The notes beneath the pieces were generated by a model, which worked only from the letters and a program-made list of their open reading frames with translations, did not search any database and was not told where the DNA came from. This document shows positions 11,771 through 25,600 of a DNA stretch of 64,000 nt, piece by piece (the first letter of the stretch is position 1; every line of letters begins with the position of its first letter). The translations under genes and the position numbers were made by a program. The DNA is from Acanthopleura granulata (Eukaryota > Mollusca > Polyplacophora > Chitonida > Chitonidae): assembly GCA_016165875.1 (NCBI GenBank), contig JABBOT010000001.1, positions 16,444,876 through 16,508,875 of the forward strand, written 5' to 3'.

Positions 11771-12587
11771 GTAAGTTTATTTCTGCACTGTTGAAAAAGT
11801 AGCGATAATTCTAGGGTGCACAACATAGGTTGGTATTGTCATTCGAATAAATCCTGTTGACATTTTTACAACATCATTTTATTTTCCGTTAAGTAAACCT
11901 GTCTTAAACTTTTGAGTCAGCGGACTTATGTTGGCCATCGGGGCCCTGCCCTTGTTACGTGTGTGTGACAACAACGACGCACGTGTGTATGTTACAGCTA
12001 TGATACATACAACCTGGGATTAAGATCCGTCTATCTTAACCCCAGATACAACTAGGGCAGATGCTTTAGTTAGTCCTATACTATGACTCTGTGCTTTATT
12101 GTTCTGACTTCACTCTGGTTTATCCTAATTCAATTCAGACAAGTAAATACCAGAAATAGAAACTATGGAGTTAGTACATTGAACTGTATTAACATTGTTT
12201 ATTGGAGCAAGCAGTCTTCACTTCAATCTACTGATACCTCACTGTATCATTATTTTCCTACACACACACCCTCCCCTTTTGGTCTGCTAGCAAATGCCAC
12301 AGGCATTTGAAGTGCCCAGATGTGCACTTTCTGGAAGAGTTAAACATTGATTGGTCGGAAAAGAGCCTGTAACATACCTGTCAGGTTGGATATTGGTGGC
12401 AAATCTGCTTGTAACCAATGGTAAAATTTCTTTTTTCCTTATTCATACCATATTTCCAGTTGACCAATACAGCTACATATATATAATATGTCATCCCTCA
12501 CAAACACCTTAATTTATTCTTTCAGGTGGTTATAGATGTCATAGATTCAGTATCATATCCATTACTTACGTCTCATTTGTCTTTCAG

Positions 12588-13608
12588 AACTTACAAATAT
12601 GAGTCTATATATGTAACTGGAGAAGTTAGAAAACATCAGCATGTCAGCTGAAGAAGAAAACTTCCCCAGGGGTGGGGTAAATAAGACACCAACAGACCCT
12701 GCAAAGTTTAAATCCAGAAAAAATGCAGATCGAGATTTGTTCAAGGTGAGGATTTTTTTAAACTTTTTTTCTTCCTTGTATTGTACATGTATCACTTTTA
12801 GCTTTTTTATGACAAAGGTTAATAGTTTGACCCTGATCAAGATGTTACTTTTAATATTTTTAATTGAATTTTAATTTTACTTTTTATATTTTTAAATTTT
12901 AATATGTACATAGAATATCTGTGGTCTTACTGAAGGTCTTTGTTAGAAAAGCAAATAAGACTTCAGCTTCCCTCCATTCACCTGCAGCTTTATATCATAA
13001 AATTAAGTTATCCGTTGTATATCTGAAAAATTGTTGAGCACAGTGTATAACCCTATGCATACATACATACTTTGTCTTTCTGGGCTTACCGATAAGTTTT
13101 TTTTTATCCATAATTAAAGTTGAACAATAGTTACATTGAGTATAACATAAATCATTTATCAAATACAATGCAAGTATAAAATAAATCATTTATCAAATAT
13201 GTGCCGGGCATTTTTTAAAGCACACCCCTATGTGGGAAGTGGTATGACTCAATAGAACTTTGTCCAGTACTGTATAACACGGAAAACACAGCCACTTTGT
13301 TTGAAAAGGGTGTTTTCAAAAATGCCATGCATCTATTTGCAGGCTTTAAACAAATCTGTGTAGTAAGTAGACTGCTTTTGGCTTAACATTATACAGGCAA
13401 TATTTCAACCATGTGATGGTGACTGGTCCCAGATGTTTTTATGTTTTGTCTTTGACTCTTCACATAGGTTCACAGTGACACACGAGAGTCTAAGAAGAGA
13501 AAGAGTTCCCACAAAGCTGATGTGAAGCAGAAGCCTAAGAGGCAGAAGCTGGGGACTGGAGACTCCTTCAACGCCGACTCGGGGCACATTGAGCTGCTTA
13601 ACCACAAG
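12588..13608 (+). CDS. PDCD11: PDCD11 exons 2-3: start codon and basic N-terminal tail
   Basis: Exon 2 is 12588-12745, with the acceptor CTTTCAG before it and the ATG at 12641 (35 codons). Exon 3 is 13468-13608 (47 codons). Both end in phase 0. This ATG is chosen because FPRGG follows at residues 8-12, as in human PDCD11. Exon 3 is rich in Lys/Arg (KKRK, KPKRQK), which suggests a nuclear or nucleolar targeting signal. It ends in a segment leading into the first S1 domain. Confidence 0.92.
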
Positions 13609-16600
13609 GTGCAGTTAATATCACACGGAACATTTCAGGGGAAAAAGGTGGCAATGAATGGTGTGAAAAAAAGAGAGGAGTTTCAAATGTTTTTTGAAAG
13701 TTAAGGGTGTTTTCCAATTAATTGAAGAGCTGTTGATTTTTACATGTGTGATGCTGACTACAGTAAACAGGTTCTCAACGCTCGGTTCACCCAGCGCTGT
13801 TTATAATATCAACTGATCAGTGTGATTAATTAAGGAAAGTGGAAGAAACTCATATGACTTGTACCTGTCCACTGAAATTGAATGGCCATCACCCGTTTCC
13901 AGTTTGTTGAATTTTGCAAATCAGTTTGACAAATTACACTGTGTGAGCCTTAAGTTTGTTATTTTTTAATGATTGTTTTTTAAAGAAGAGTTGATAATAT
14001 AAGGGTTTTTAATATTCAGATAATCTGCCCAGGAATGTTGACCTTGGCAGTGGTCAAGGAGGTCCATGATTATGAGCTGATGGTCAGTTTGCCAAATAAC
14101 CTGACTGGTAAAGTGGCTATCACTGCAATCAGTGACACCTACACAGAACTGTTACAGAAGGTTGCTGACCAGTCTTTGGACATGGATGAGGTCAGTTTTG
14201 CTTGACACTAATGTAGTAACGACCTGTAAGGTACTGAAAAAAATTGATGGAAAAAATATTTGTGACTTTGAGCTGTGTTTATTAAGATTAGTTGGCCTAA
14301 TTGTAGAAGTGTTGATAAAGCGGAAAACCCACAGCAATACACAGGTATAGCAGAAGTTTTATGTACATGGATCTTGACTAAAATCCTGGACTATCATGAA
14401 GAAAGGAGCAGATATAACCCTGACTTTTTGTGCTCCATCTATCCTGAGAACCCGTTGATATTAAGGTTCTAGAAAATCACTTTTGAAAATTGAAAGTATA
14501 TATGTATGCAGTTTGTACCAAAGATCTCTCTTTTGTTCATTGTTTTTCCAGTTAAAAAATTGGTTTTCAGTTTGTTTATTGGTAAGTCATTAATCAGTAA
14601 GTCTTAAAGCTTAGACCTTCCATTTACAAGTTCTCAGGAGCTGCACGTATGAGGATGGCTTCCTCTTGAGGTGATCACCAGAAGATTTACATCAGCAGAT
14701 TTGGCAGATAACTGACAAAGCATGGTGATTTCTCAGGTCCTTCTTAAAAACTGTTGAGCGTAAGACGACCCTGTGAGAAAAAACAGGGCCGTTCGGTTGG
14801 GAATTCTTTTGTGTTCTTTTTTTTTTTTTTTCATTCTGAGAATTTTATAGAAATTAACATGGAGAGAAAAATGTTTTACAAAAACCTGTTATCAAAATAC
14901 CATGAGAAATTTTTCAGTAAGTCCCCTTTGTATGCCCAACAGACATATTTTTAGTAATATCCTCAGTGGTTAGTCTGCTAATCTGATAGTTCTCAAATAT
15001 GTGAAATAGTCCGGACACAAAACGAATCCAATAAAAGATCCAATAAAAACGTATATTGTTGACATGACATGCTCATGCCTCTGTATTACTTCTGTATATT
15101 TCAGGATGTTCACAGTCTGGATGATTTGTTTCAAGTGGGTCAGATAGTTCGCTGTAAAGTGGTGGATGTGGAGAAAGGCAATGAAAAGAAACATTCCATC
15201 AAACTGTCCATCAAGCCCTCAGATGTGAATGCTAACCTGACAGCCAGCTCGCTGAAGACAGGACAGGTCAGCTCTGTGAACTGAACTGGTCTTACTCTTT
15301 TGTAAAACACCTGTATACTTTTGATACATATGGAAGCTACACTGTGATACCTATAAAAGCATTACAAACAATCCATCTTATAGTCTGATTAAAATCGAAA
15401 ATATGTAGCTCCCTGGATTGGTAAAATGTGACCCCTTGTACAAAGTCATTGCAATGCTGCGTCAAGAGCATTTAGCGTGGTGGCGAATCTCTTCCCTGTG
15501 TTGCCATGGAAGTTGCTCCAGGCGGAATTTGTGACTTTTGTGAAACAGGGCCCAGGTTTGACTGTTATGTTACATGTCCTGTTACAGGTACTATGTGGCA
15601 CAGTGGACAGCCAAGAAGACCATGGGTATGTCATAGACCTGGGCATTAAAGGGGTCAAGACTTTCCTGAGCAACGATAACGCTGAGAAGTTCATCCAGGT
15701 CTGCAATGATGGTAAGTATACACATGGACATGTATCACACATATCTGGAAGAGTCGCATGTGAGACAATTTTTTCAGTTCCATATACTTGCCAGAGACAG
15801 GTGGTTTATTCGGGTCACTCCACCAATAAAACAGACTGCATTGAGGGTTGATATTCAGGTTAACTTGTACCTGTCCTCCTCTAAAATTGGTGGGCTACTT
15901 TTTCCCAGGTTTCTCCTTGAAGCTGGGCCAGTACATCCACTGCTGTGTCGAGACAACTGACCACATCGGGATGTTAGCAGGGGAGAGTAGGAGTGTCCAT
16001 GTCACCATTGACCCCTCAAAGGTCATGACCTCCCAGGTAAGCAAACAGGGGATGCGTTATCCTCACTCTTACATTCTGTACATTCATCCTTTCTGAAGTA
16101 ATTGATCACTTTAATAGAGATCAAAATGAAAGCCTTTACAAAGTCAGACACTCCTGACATCTTAAAAACATGTTACATATGCGTAATTTTAGATCTACTG
16201 TAATTTTAAACATATTCAACTACACCTTGAGGAAATATTCAGCAGGTACATATATATATATATTTCCCCACAGTGTAGCTAAATATGTCAGTATATGAAG
16301 TACTGTGCAAATTCTGACATTTAAGTATGGTATTCTACTGTGGAAGACTTCTGTGATGCCATGAATAGATTGGCGTAGACTTATCAGAGTTACATCCCCT
16401 GATTACAGGTGACCCCAAACATGAAGCTGACCTTGATGTCACTGGTGCCAGGAATGGTTGTTACTGCGCAGATAGAGAAGGTAACTGGAAAGGACAATTA
16501 TGAAATTACTAAATTGGTTTGCATGAACTCCTGGTTAATGGGGTTCTCCAGCCCTCTACAAAGGGAAGCATGTCTTGTAACTCCTAAAACAGCAGTACCC

Positions 16601-19600
16601 TCTACCTGCTTGAAAAACAATGCCATCTATGGTTAATCATCATCACTTGCTATGTTATTGAAATCTCTAGTATTGTTATTCAGATAAGAAGAGGGCACTG
16701 CTGCTTTGGGTTGCATGATTTACTTCCCTTTGTTGAGGGGTGAGACCCCCATTGGCATACAGATGCATACAGACATGTTTGGTATAGAGCTTTCACGTCT
16801 ACAACTGGTGGCATTCTTGTACAATACTAATATGCTATTTACTATAAACCCCTCTAGAAGAGCCGATATGTTTTGTACATCATAGTGCAACACAGCTTTT
16901 TCTGTTTGCTCACAGTACCTTATTTTATCAATTTGCATAGCTAAAGCACTCCGTGTCCCCTGTTAGAGGTATTTGGTTTTTAGCCCATCTTGTCTTCACA
17001 GGTGTCAGTAATGGTTTCATTTCCTCTCTTACAGGTAACACAAGATGGTTTGATGGTGGGTTTCCTCTCCTATAAAGCAGCTATACCCAGGACTCACCTT
17101 CCAAAGAAACCAAAGCAGTACGAAGTAACACAGAAGGTAAGTAACCATCCTCTCTATCTTTAAACACAGAATTAAACTGATTTTCCAGCAAAACATGGGT
17201 GAGGTTTACTAAAAATTTCCATGCTGGCTTCCTCTCAGGTTGTGTGTGGGAAGGTCTGCCAATGACTTGGGTATGGTTGTGGGTTTATTCCAGGCTCTGC
17301 CCAGTTTCCTCCCACCATAATACTGGGTGCATCGTATAAGTGAAGTAGTCTTGAGTACAGTGTAAAACATCGATCAAATAAATAAATATGTAAATAAATC
17401 TTAAAATTTCTTCAATTCTCTAATGAGTAATAGAATAGGTATCTCCAGATGTGTAAAATGCAGTTATGCAGATGTCCCTTTGTAAGTTTTCCTGCATTAT
17501 GCTCTGTGAGTGACAGTGCAGTGTTTCTGTTTCAGATCCAGGCCTGTGTGTTATTCATTCACCCCACAACAAAGCTGGTTTCCCTTAGTCACCTGCCTCA
17601 TCTGTTACACAATCCCTCCAAGCCCTGCTCCCTGTTCACTGGGGTCCAGTATGGGGACTTCATCGACATGGCTAAAGTCACCTGGGTGGAGAACTCAAGG
17701 GGGCTAGGCTTTCAGCTAACAGACACTTTGAAAGGCTTCTGCCCGGTAAATTTACAACACTGATTGGAATGTAAAATGTGATCTCACAGTTTCCAAACCT
17801 TGAAATTTGAAGAGCTCCTTCAGTCTCAAAAAACTTGGTGTCTTATTTATGAAAGCAGCTTGAGATGAGAAAGTTTGAGGGTGAAATGCTCGCGTAAATT
17901 TTCAGAAAAATGGCAGCGTACAATTATATTTCTTTGGAGAATGTGGAGAATTTTTTTCTGTCCTTTGCGCTTTGCCTTGGTATGACATCATTCACGAACA
18001 CACGAGGTGACCAATGGCTGATGTACGTGTATATTCAGATACGATGCTGTACATTTGAACACTCTTGGCGTCAGCATAAAGACCTAACTCAAATGTCACA
18101 TCTGCCTGATTCGAGCCAATTATATCACACAAGACTTTGTTCCCAAAATTTTAGATATTGTGACAAGGCAATGAAACGTGCATTTGATACCTCTACATGT
18201 ATGATATGTGGAATACGCAATGCTAGTGGTCTTGGCCACCACACATAATACAGAAGAACAACAGCAGGAATATGTGTCGTATAATAAAGATTCTCTCATT
18301 GGCAAAGTTATTCCTTTTGATTTCAGATGAGGAATGTCAGTGACAAACAGGTGACCAATTTGAAAAGCCAGTTTTCACCAGGTGATATTTACAGGTAGGG
18401 ATTTTAATGTAATAGATAATGCAGTAATTATTGGCAAACATTGTGATTTTATTCAAATTACATGTGTCTGTAGGTATAGCATATAAACCTTATATTTACT
18501 AGTTAATCTATATCCAAAATAGACTCTATTCCGACTTTGTGTTTTTTGTTTTTCTGTGTTTGTTAATGAATATCATGTCACGTACTGTAATTTTTTCAGG
18601 TGCCGTGTGGTCGGTTTCAGTCACTTAGAAGCTGTTGTTCTTGTGTCTTTAAAACAGTAAGTAAGACATCATTATTGCCTGTATTGATCTGTTAGTCACA
18701 CTAAAATACACTTCACTGAAGGAAGTCAAAAATGAGTACTTTTGCATAAATTCAGTAGATTACAGTTTTTAGTGCAACCAATTGGATTGGCCTAACTTTA
18801 TCATTCTTACACAGTCCTCGACACAAGAGGCAATCAAACCAGCCAATCGTCTCTTGATCTCCTAATCGTAAATTCAGGGGAACGAATTTTCGATCACCAT
18901 GTAAACTCTAGGGGAATGATAATTTCACGTGTTGGCAAATACAGTGTGCTTTCAGTTGGTTGCAAATAGCCAAATTTGTTTTACTTACAGGAAACACCTT
19001 TTTGTATTTCTTTTCAGGAGTGATCTTTCACGACAGTTTATGAAGTTGACTGACATCCAGCTTGGCTCAGTTGTTGAGGTATGGCTGTCACATTTTGATA
19101 TTTTTTATAGTTAGATGTAAGGAAGAAAACTGAAATTTGGGATATGTTTGTATCTGTGATTATCTACTTGTATCTGTGACTATTTACTTGATTTATAGTT
19201 TTTATCCCACGCAAAAATATATCACATATAACCTACAGCAGCTGTGGAGTTCATTGGTAACTGAAAGGAGACACAGCCTTATGTGTAATGGCCTCAAATA
19301 GCTTTATGTATGATTGCCTTACAGAACCTTATATTTAATAACCTCACACAGCAAAGTGTATAATTGCCTCACAGAACCTTATATTTAATAACCTCACACA
19401 ACGAAGTGTATAATTGCCTCACAGAACCTTATATTTAATAACCTCACACAGCAAAGTGTATAATTGCCTTACAGAACCTTATATTTAATAACCTCACACA
19501 GCAAAGTGTATAATTGCCTTACAGAACCTTATATTTAATAACCTCACACAACAAAGTGTATAATTGCCTTACAGAACCTTATATTTAATAGCCTCACACA

Positions 19601-22600
19601 ACAAAGTGTATAATTGCCTTACAGAGCCTTATATTTAATAACCTCACACAACAAAGTGTATAATGGCCTTACAGAGCCTTATATTTAATAACCTCACACA
19701 GCAAAGTGTATAATGGCCTCACAGAGCCTAATATTTAATAACCTCACACAACAAAGTGTATAATGGCCTCACAGAGCCTAATATTTAATAACCTCACACA
19801 GCAAAGTGTATAATTGCCTTACAGAGCCTTATATTTAATAACCTCACACAACAAAGTGTATAATAGCCTCACAGAGCCTAATATATAATTGTATATACAA
19901 AGCCACAGTTTATGCAGTGGGTAAGACACATCAGGGCTGAAGTAGTTCAGGAAGGACATGCTTGAAAGACACCTGGAACTTTGAAGTGTTTGTTAATTAT
20001 AAAAGCCATATTAAGATAATTTACACTTGACGGTATTCATTAGTTTTGCAATTAGATGTTGCTGTGTTTTTGTGACATCTACTTTGTAGTTCTGTGACTC
20101 TTATTTCCAGTGTGAAGTGAAAGCAATCCATGACAGCGGTATGGTCGTGAAGGTGGACGATCGTATAAAGGGATTTATCACCAGACTGCACTTGGCTGAC
20201 GTTCACCTGAAACATCCGCAAAAAAAATTCAATGAAGGAGACAAGTTAAAATGTAGAGTGAGTGAGAATATCAATGCTTGATATGTACCTGTCGTTTGTA
20301 GTCTTACATTTAAATACAAAGGTGTGCCCATTGAATTTAAAAATGTTCCATTTAGAAGGTGAGTCAAATAACATTATGCAAATTAAAAGATAATGTATTG
20401 GAAGTTTGAAATCTATTTGAAATTAAATTATATACGGAAGCTGTTTTCAAGGAGTGACAGATGTTATATGGTTTTAAATCCAGCAGTAATTATTTTGTTT
20501 CTTCCTCAAGGAAGAAGAAAGTTTCCTTATGTGTTGTTGTTGTTGTTGTTGCACAGGTCTTGCAGGTAGATTTGGCTAAATCTAAACTATTCCTGACCCA
20601 CAAACGGTCTCTGATTAACTCCAAGCTGCCCTTCGTCACTAGTTATGACCAGATGGAGCCTGGTATGGAGGTGGAGGGCTTCATAGCTGTCATCAAGGAC
20701 AGGGGTGTGCTGGTGGTCTTCTATAATGAGATTAAGGTACCAGGGGAAAAATAGGGTGGGAGAATGAACAGTGCCCACTTTGATTTTTTCATGTGGTGGT
20801 GACAGTTTTTGGTCTAAACTTGTTTCAACCATTAGAAATGCTGTAAAAATGAAAAAGGAAGATTTGGAAGATTTCTCGGCACATCACAGTTTCCATAAGT
20901 TTAAAATTTGAGCTGATGAGGCCTGTTGGGCTGAAACCATGGTCTAAACTTTTGGGGGCTTATGCGACATAACTTTTTTGCTTTGAGTATGCAAGTTTTA
21001 CTTTTCCTTTTGTTAGTTGCAAAACAATTTCAAGAAAAGTTATTTGAAGGTGCTTACACAAGTTGACCTAATTTATGGCTAAGCCAGTTTTTTTGGCAAA
21101 GTACAGTTTTGTGAAATCGACTTCTGTAAGGTTTGATGTGGCTTAGCCAGTTTCATTGCCTTAAGCCAATTTTATTAACCATGCAGTGTTTCATTGAATT
21201 GGCCCCAGGAAGTCTCTCAAGAAAAATAACTTAATCCTTGAATTTTCTGCTCCATTTTGATGGGTAGACAGAGCAGTGATAATGCCATGAAAGTTTCAGG
21301 TCTCCTGACTGAATTCAGTCTTTTTTCTGATAATGGAGGATACAGTTTTTGGCTGAGAATGTCAAAAGTGCATTATTAAATCTGATCTACATTGTGTGGT
21401 CTGGATTGCATTTTGGATTTTCTGAACATTTTATGATCTTTCATCTTCCTGTAGGGCTGGGTTTGTAAAGAAGAACTGAGTACAGAGCATGTCTCTAACC
21501 CAGAGAAGGTGTTCTACCTGGGACAGGTGGTTAGGTGCAGAGTTCTGAGTGTTCAGCCATCAAAGAAAAGGGCACAACTATCGTTTAAGGTCAGTATAAG
21601 GAAGACAATGTTTTGAAACATAGATGTTTACATTAATTTTCTGCTCATCCTCATTATTCTATGACAAATGTGTGCTGACAGTAACATTGTTTGAAAACCG
21701 ATGCTCATGTGATGCTGTGAAGTTTACTGAGTCTAAAGTTTTTTTGAAGTCAACTTGTCATCCTCCAGTGTGGACATACACACATATTTATATACATATA
21801 TCTATACGTCAGGAACTTAGATGGGTTACCCCCAAGCACTCCCCTGCAATAAAAAATGAGTGTATAAGTGAACAGTTCTTGACTTTGGCTTTAAACAGCA
21901 TTCTGATAATAAAATTGACTTAAAATTGACTTACAACATCAATTTAAGGATTGCAAAAGTAAATACTCTACATATTAATAATAAGCTATACTTATATTTG
22001 GAACGCAAGTTTGTCTCAAAGCAGTCTTCAAATTAAATAAATCTACATTTGATTAATTGAGTGAATCGGGTAATGGACATGAAATTTGGTTCCAGCTTGG
22101 AGGCGGAGGGCTAACTCGCAAACAGCGGAAGTCAACCACAGCACCTGAAGACTTCAAGATAGGCAAGGTAGGTGTGGTCAGGCTTAAAGGTGTTAACACT
22201 TCAGGGGTCAGTTTTACACAGCAGTGGCATCTTGCATCTGGCACAACATCCATGGCGAAATATATGTATAATAGAGATGCATATGTACGTTGTCTATAGT
22301 AACTAGGTTGTTGTTTCATTGTAATGTGTTTAGACAGTTTTAAAGGATGGCCATTTGCAATAGTTTTCCTGTTATCTGTTGACTAACCCAAATTAAATAA
22401 ACTTGGAATCACTACTTCAGATGATTGTATTATTGTTCTTAGTCTCTAAGTACAGCTTGTTGATGTGTAGAAATTTCAACGCACAATTTTGTTTCTTAAA
22501 GTGTAAAGAAACTGTTGAGCTTTTTGTTTTCAGATTTCAGGCTGTTAATTTTAGTTTTCTGTTCCCGCATTGTAGACTATACAGTTCAGTTTTTGTTCTC

Positions 22601-25600
22601 CAATTGTATTCCCATATCCTCTGACTGTAGATGGTGGTCTACTAGTTTAAAACCTCTGACTGTAAGGAATACATGTACAGTTCAGTTTTTCTGTCCATAG
22701 GTCACCACGATATGACTGAAAAATTGCCGATGTGGCGTCAAACCATAATCATTCATTCATTCATTCATTCCGTCCCTAGATAGTGCTCATCTGTGTATCA
22801 TTGTAGATGATATTCTTTTGTTCTCAGCGCTAAGATCGTCAAAAAAAGGCACTTGAGTTTTAGAACACAGTTCATCTTTCTGCTTGTGGTTATTATTGTT
22901 CAGTATTCTCTTCTCTGCAATTCCCCTGTGCTGAGATTGTTGGTGATATACAGGTAGACCTACTTATTGTTTTCAATTATCTAAGTGCAAAGAATACATT
23001 TGCAAGTTATGGTCTGTCACACAGTTTATCCCTCTGTTTGTAGATTGTAGACTGTAGGGTGGTGAAGAAAAAGGACTCTGGGTTAGATGTGGCAGTTTTA
23101 ACCTCTGGCACCCCTGCATACTTGCCCAGGTATCATCTGTCAGACTCCTGGGAAAACTGCCAGCTGCTTATGGATATGTACCAGGTGGACGATGTCATCA
23201 AAGAGGTCATGTACCTGACTCACACCTCACACACTGTATCCTTTGGGGCCTGGGACACAGGTGCCTCTTCTTAGAGTAGTCAAATGTGGATGTAATTTGG
23301 AGAAATTCTCTAAACAATAATTGTGCACAGAACCACTTCTGGCTGGGTTAAATGTGGTCTTTCTATGTGTGTCAGGATGTTTATCAAGTATCTGGCAAGT
23401 TGCAGTGATACAAAATGATTATGACATAAACATCAGTGAAACAAATAGATAAATGTTGATTTACATTTGAAAATTGACACCATTAATCTGTAATTATGCT
23501 ACTGTACATTTAAGTTTCCACAAAGCTCAGTCTATTTGTCTGATTGTTGTGTGTGGTGACTCCCTCGCAGTTCAGCCTCTTCCTCATTACAAAAGTCTTC
23601 GGTATAACAAGTCATTTAATTCAGTATGGTTCCCCCATTGTTTCCATTATGTTGTTGTTATTGGTATTGTACACATCTTTAATATTGAAATATTTGACTG
23701 AAGAGTTTGTATCTTACTTCACTCGCAGGCTGTGTTGTGTATTTATTTATTTATTTATTTATTTATTTATTAATTTATTTATCAAAGCCTGTGGTATATG
23801 GATTGAGCTTCTTGGTGAATCATGATAACATACGACACATACGACGTGGTAGGCCTAGACAAATTTCCCTTCCAGCCTCTTTGGTGTAATCAGAGAGACA
23901 GGTTTATCACCATACCTTGTGGTAATGCTCTGACACATGCTTCACTGATTGTTCCTTGACCACCCGTAGCTGGTCACAAGAAAGTTCTCCCATGTCCAAG
24001 CCTCTCGTGAAGGGAGCTTGGTGTCACAGTTTTCTGAAATACAGGTATGTTGTGTTTTTTTTTTTGTATTATTTTCTTTGTGTCATGGCTTGGCCTAATA
24101 TCTGCTTAGGCTGTTTGTTGATCTCAGGATTGAGTGCAGAATAAAATACAAAACAGTAATATCGAAGAAGTCATTAATTCTCAGCTCCATTGTTTGCCAG
24201 CATGTACATTTTCTCTATGCAACATTTTAAAGATTGCATCCAAAATGAGTGAAGGATATCCTAAAAATGAATAATCATTGTGAGCCAAAAAATGTAAGAA
24301 AATAGTGCAAAATGAGTATGCATAATGTTTTCAGTATACCTCTTTAAAACTGTAAGTTTGTTCATGGGACATTTTTACTCCTGTTGGTTCGACACAGCAC
24401 CACTTGTCTTTTCTTCACAGTTGCACACCTGTTCATGCACAGCTTCACACGTTTTCACCTGTTTTACAGCTGGGGGATGTGGCAAGCTTCATCGATGTTT
24501 TTCACCGTTTTCGTTTACACCTGCGAGAAGCAGACTGCATAACCTGTGTGTTATTCACCCTGTGTTACGCCTCCAGGTTTTGTACATCCATGTGACATGT
24601 TTTCATCTATCACCTGTTTTACTGGCGTTGTATTTCAGCCTGGCCTTCAGTTGCATGGTACAATCAAGAACATCATGGAGTACGGGGTGTTTGTAGAATT
24701 CCCAGGAGGCATGTTTGGTCTGGCTCCTAACAAGGTAACTGTCACCATGTCAGACAGGGTGGGTGTCCTGTGGACTGAGGAGATTAGCACACTAGTGCAA
24801 GGTAATGACCCAAGTGCCTCTCACCAGTGTGATGGCTGTGAGTTCAAGCCCAGCTCACATGGGCTTCCTCTCATGTTGTGTATTGGAAGATCTGTCCGCA
24901 ACCTGCGTACAGTCATAAGTTTCCAGTAGTCTACTTGGTTTCCTCCCACTATAATGCTGACCGCCGTCATATATGTGAAATATTCTTGAGTGCAACATAA
25001 AACACCAATCAAATAAATAAATGAATGAATGAACAGGTTTATTTTGTGGGTGTTCTGGCATTGTAGCTTTTGAAAAGAAAGACCTTGCCGGTCTTTACTC
25101 ATAAATTTAGTTATTTCAGATCTAAAGACCTATGTAATGTATAAGAAACATGTGTTTTGGTTCCATTTCCATGAAGAATACTGTTTTTTTTTTCATTTTA
25201 GTGTATAAATTTATATCCTATGAAAACAATGTAACAGTTTTCAAAATATTTCTATTAATACTTGGCAAGGATTGGCTGTGATAGGGTTGTCAGTGCAGAT
25301 TGATTTCCTTTAATGTAATCATGAGAGATAGGTATAGTAAAATATAGAGTTTTTTGCTGTACATTATATGTACTTGTGTCTCCTTAGTACCCTGATGAGA
25401 ATGAAAGCTCCAAACTGCGGCTGGATGCATTGATGTAGAAAACTGCAAAGGGGTATTTTTTCATAATCTTCCACACTTACATCGGATCCAGGAAACTTGA
25501 TATTTAATATCTAACTGCTTACTTTGGGATGGTTTACAGTTCATCTGTGATGACAGACTTCCTGACATCTCTGCAGAGTTCCCAGTTGGCACGTCCGTCA

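Noticed and set aside
19321..19890. Regularly spaced 50-bp repeats resembling a CRISPR array
   Set aside because: There are no unique spacers: the whole 50-bp unit repeats. The context is an intron of an animal gene.
20461..20754. Extended open frame through the end of intron 14 into exon 15
   Set aside because: The intron end happens to be open, but the CACAG acceptor and the human alignment place the exon start at 20557.
24325..24696. 123-codon open frame, also at 34263-34634
   Set aside because: A different frame over intron 19 and exon 20. The exon 20 frame matches PDCD11; this one has no homology.
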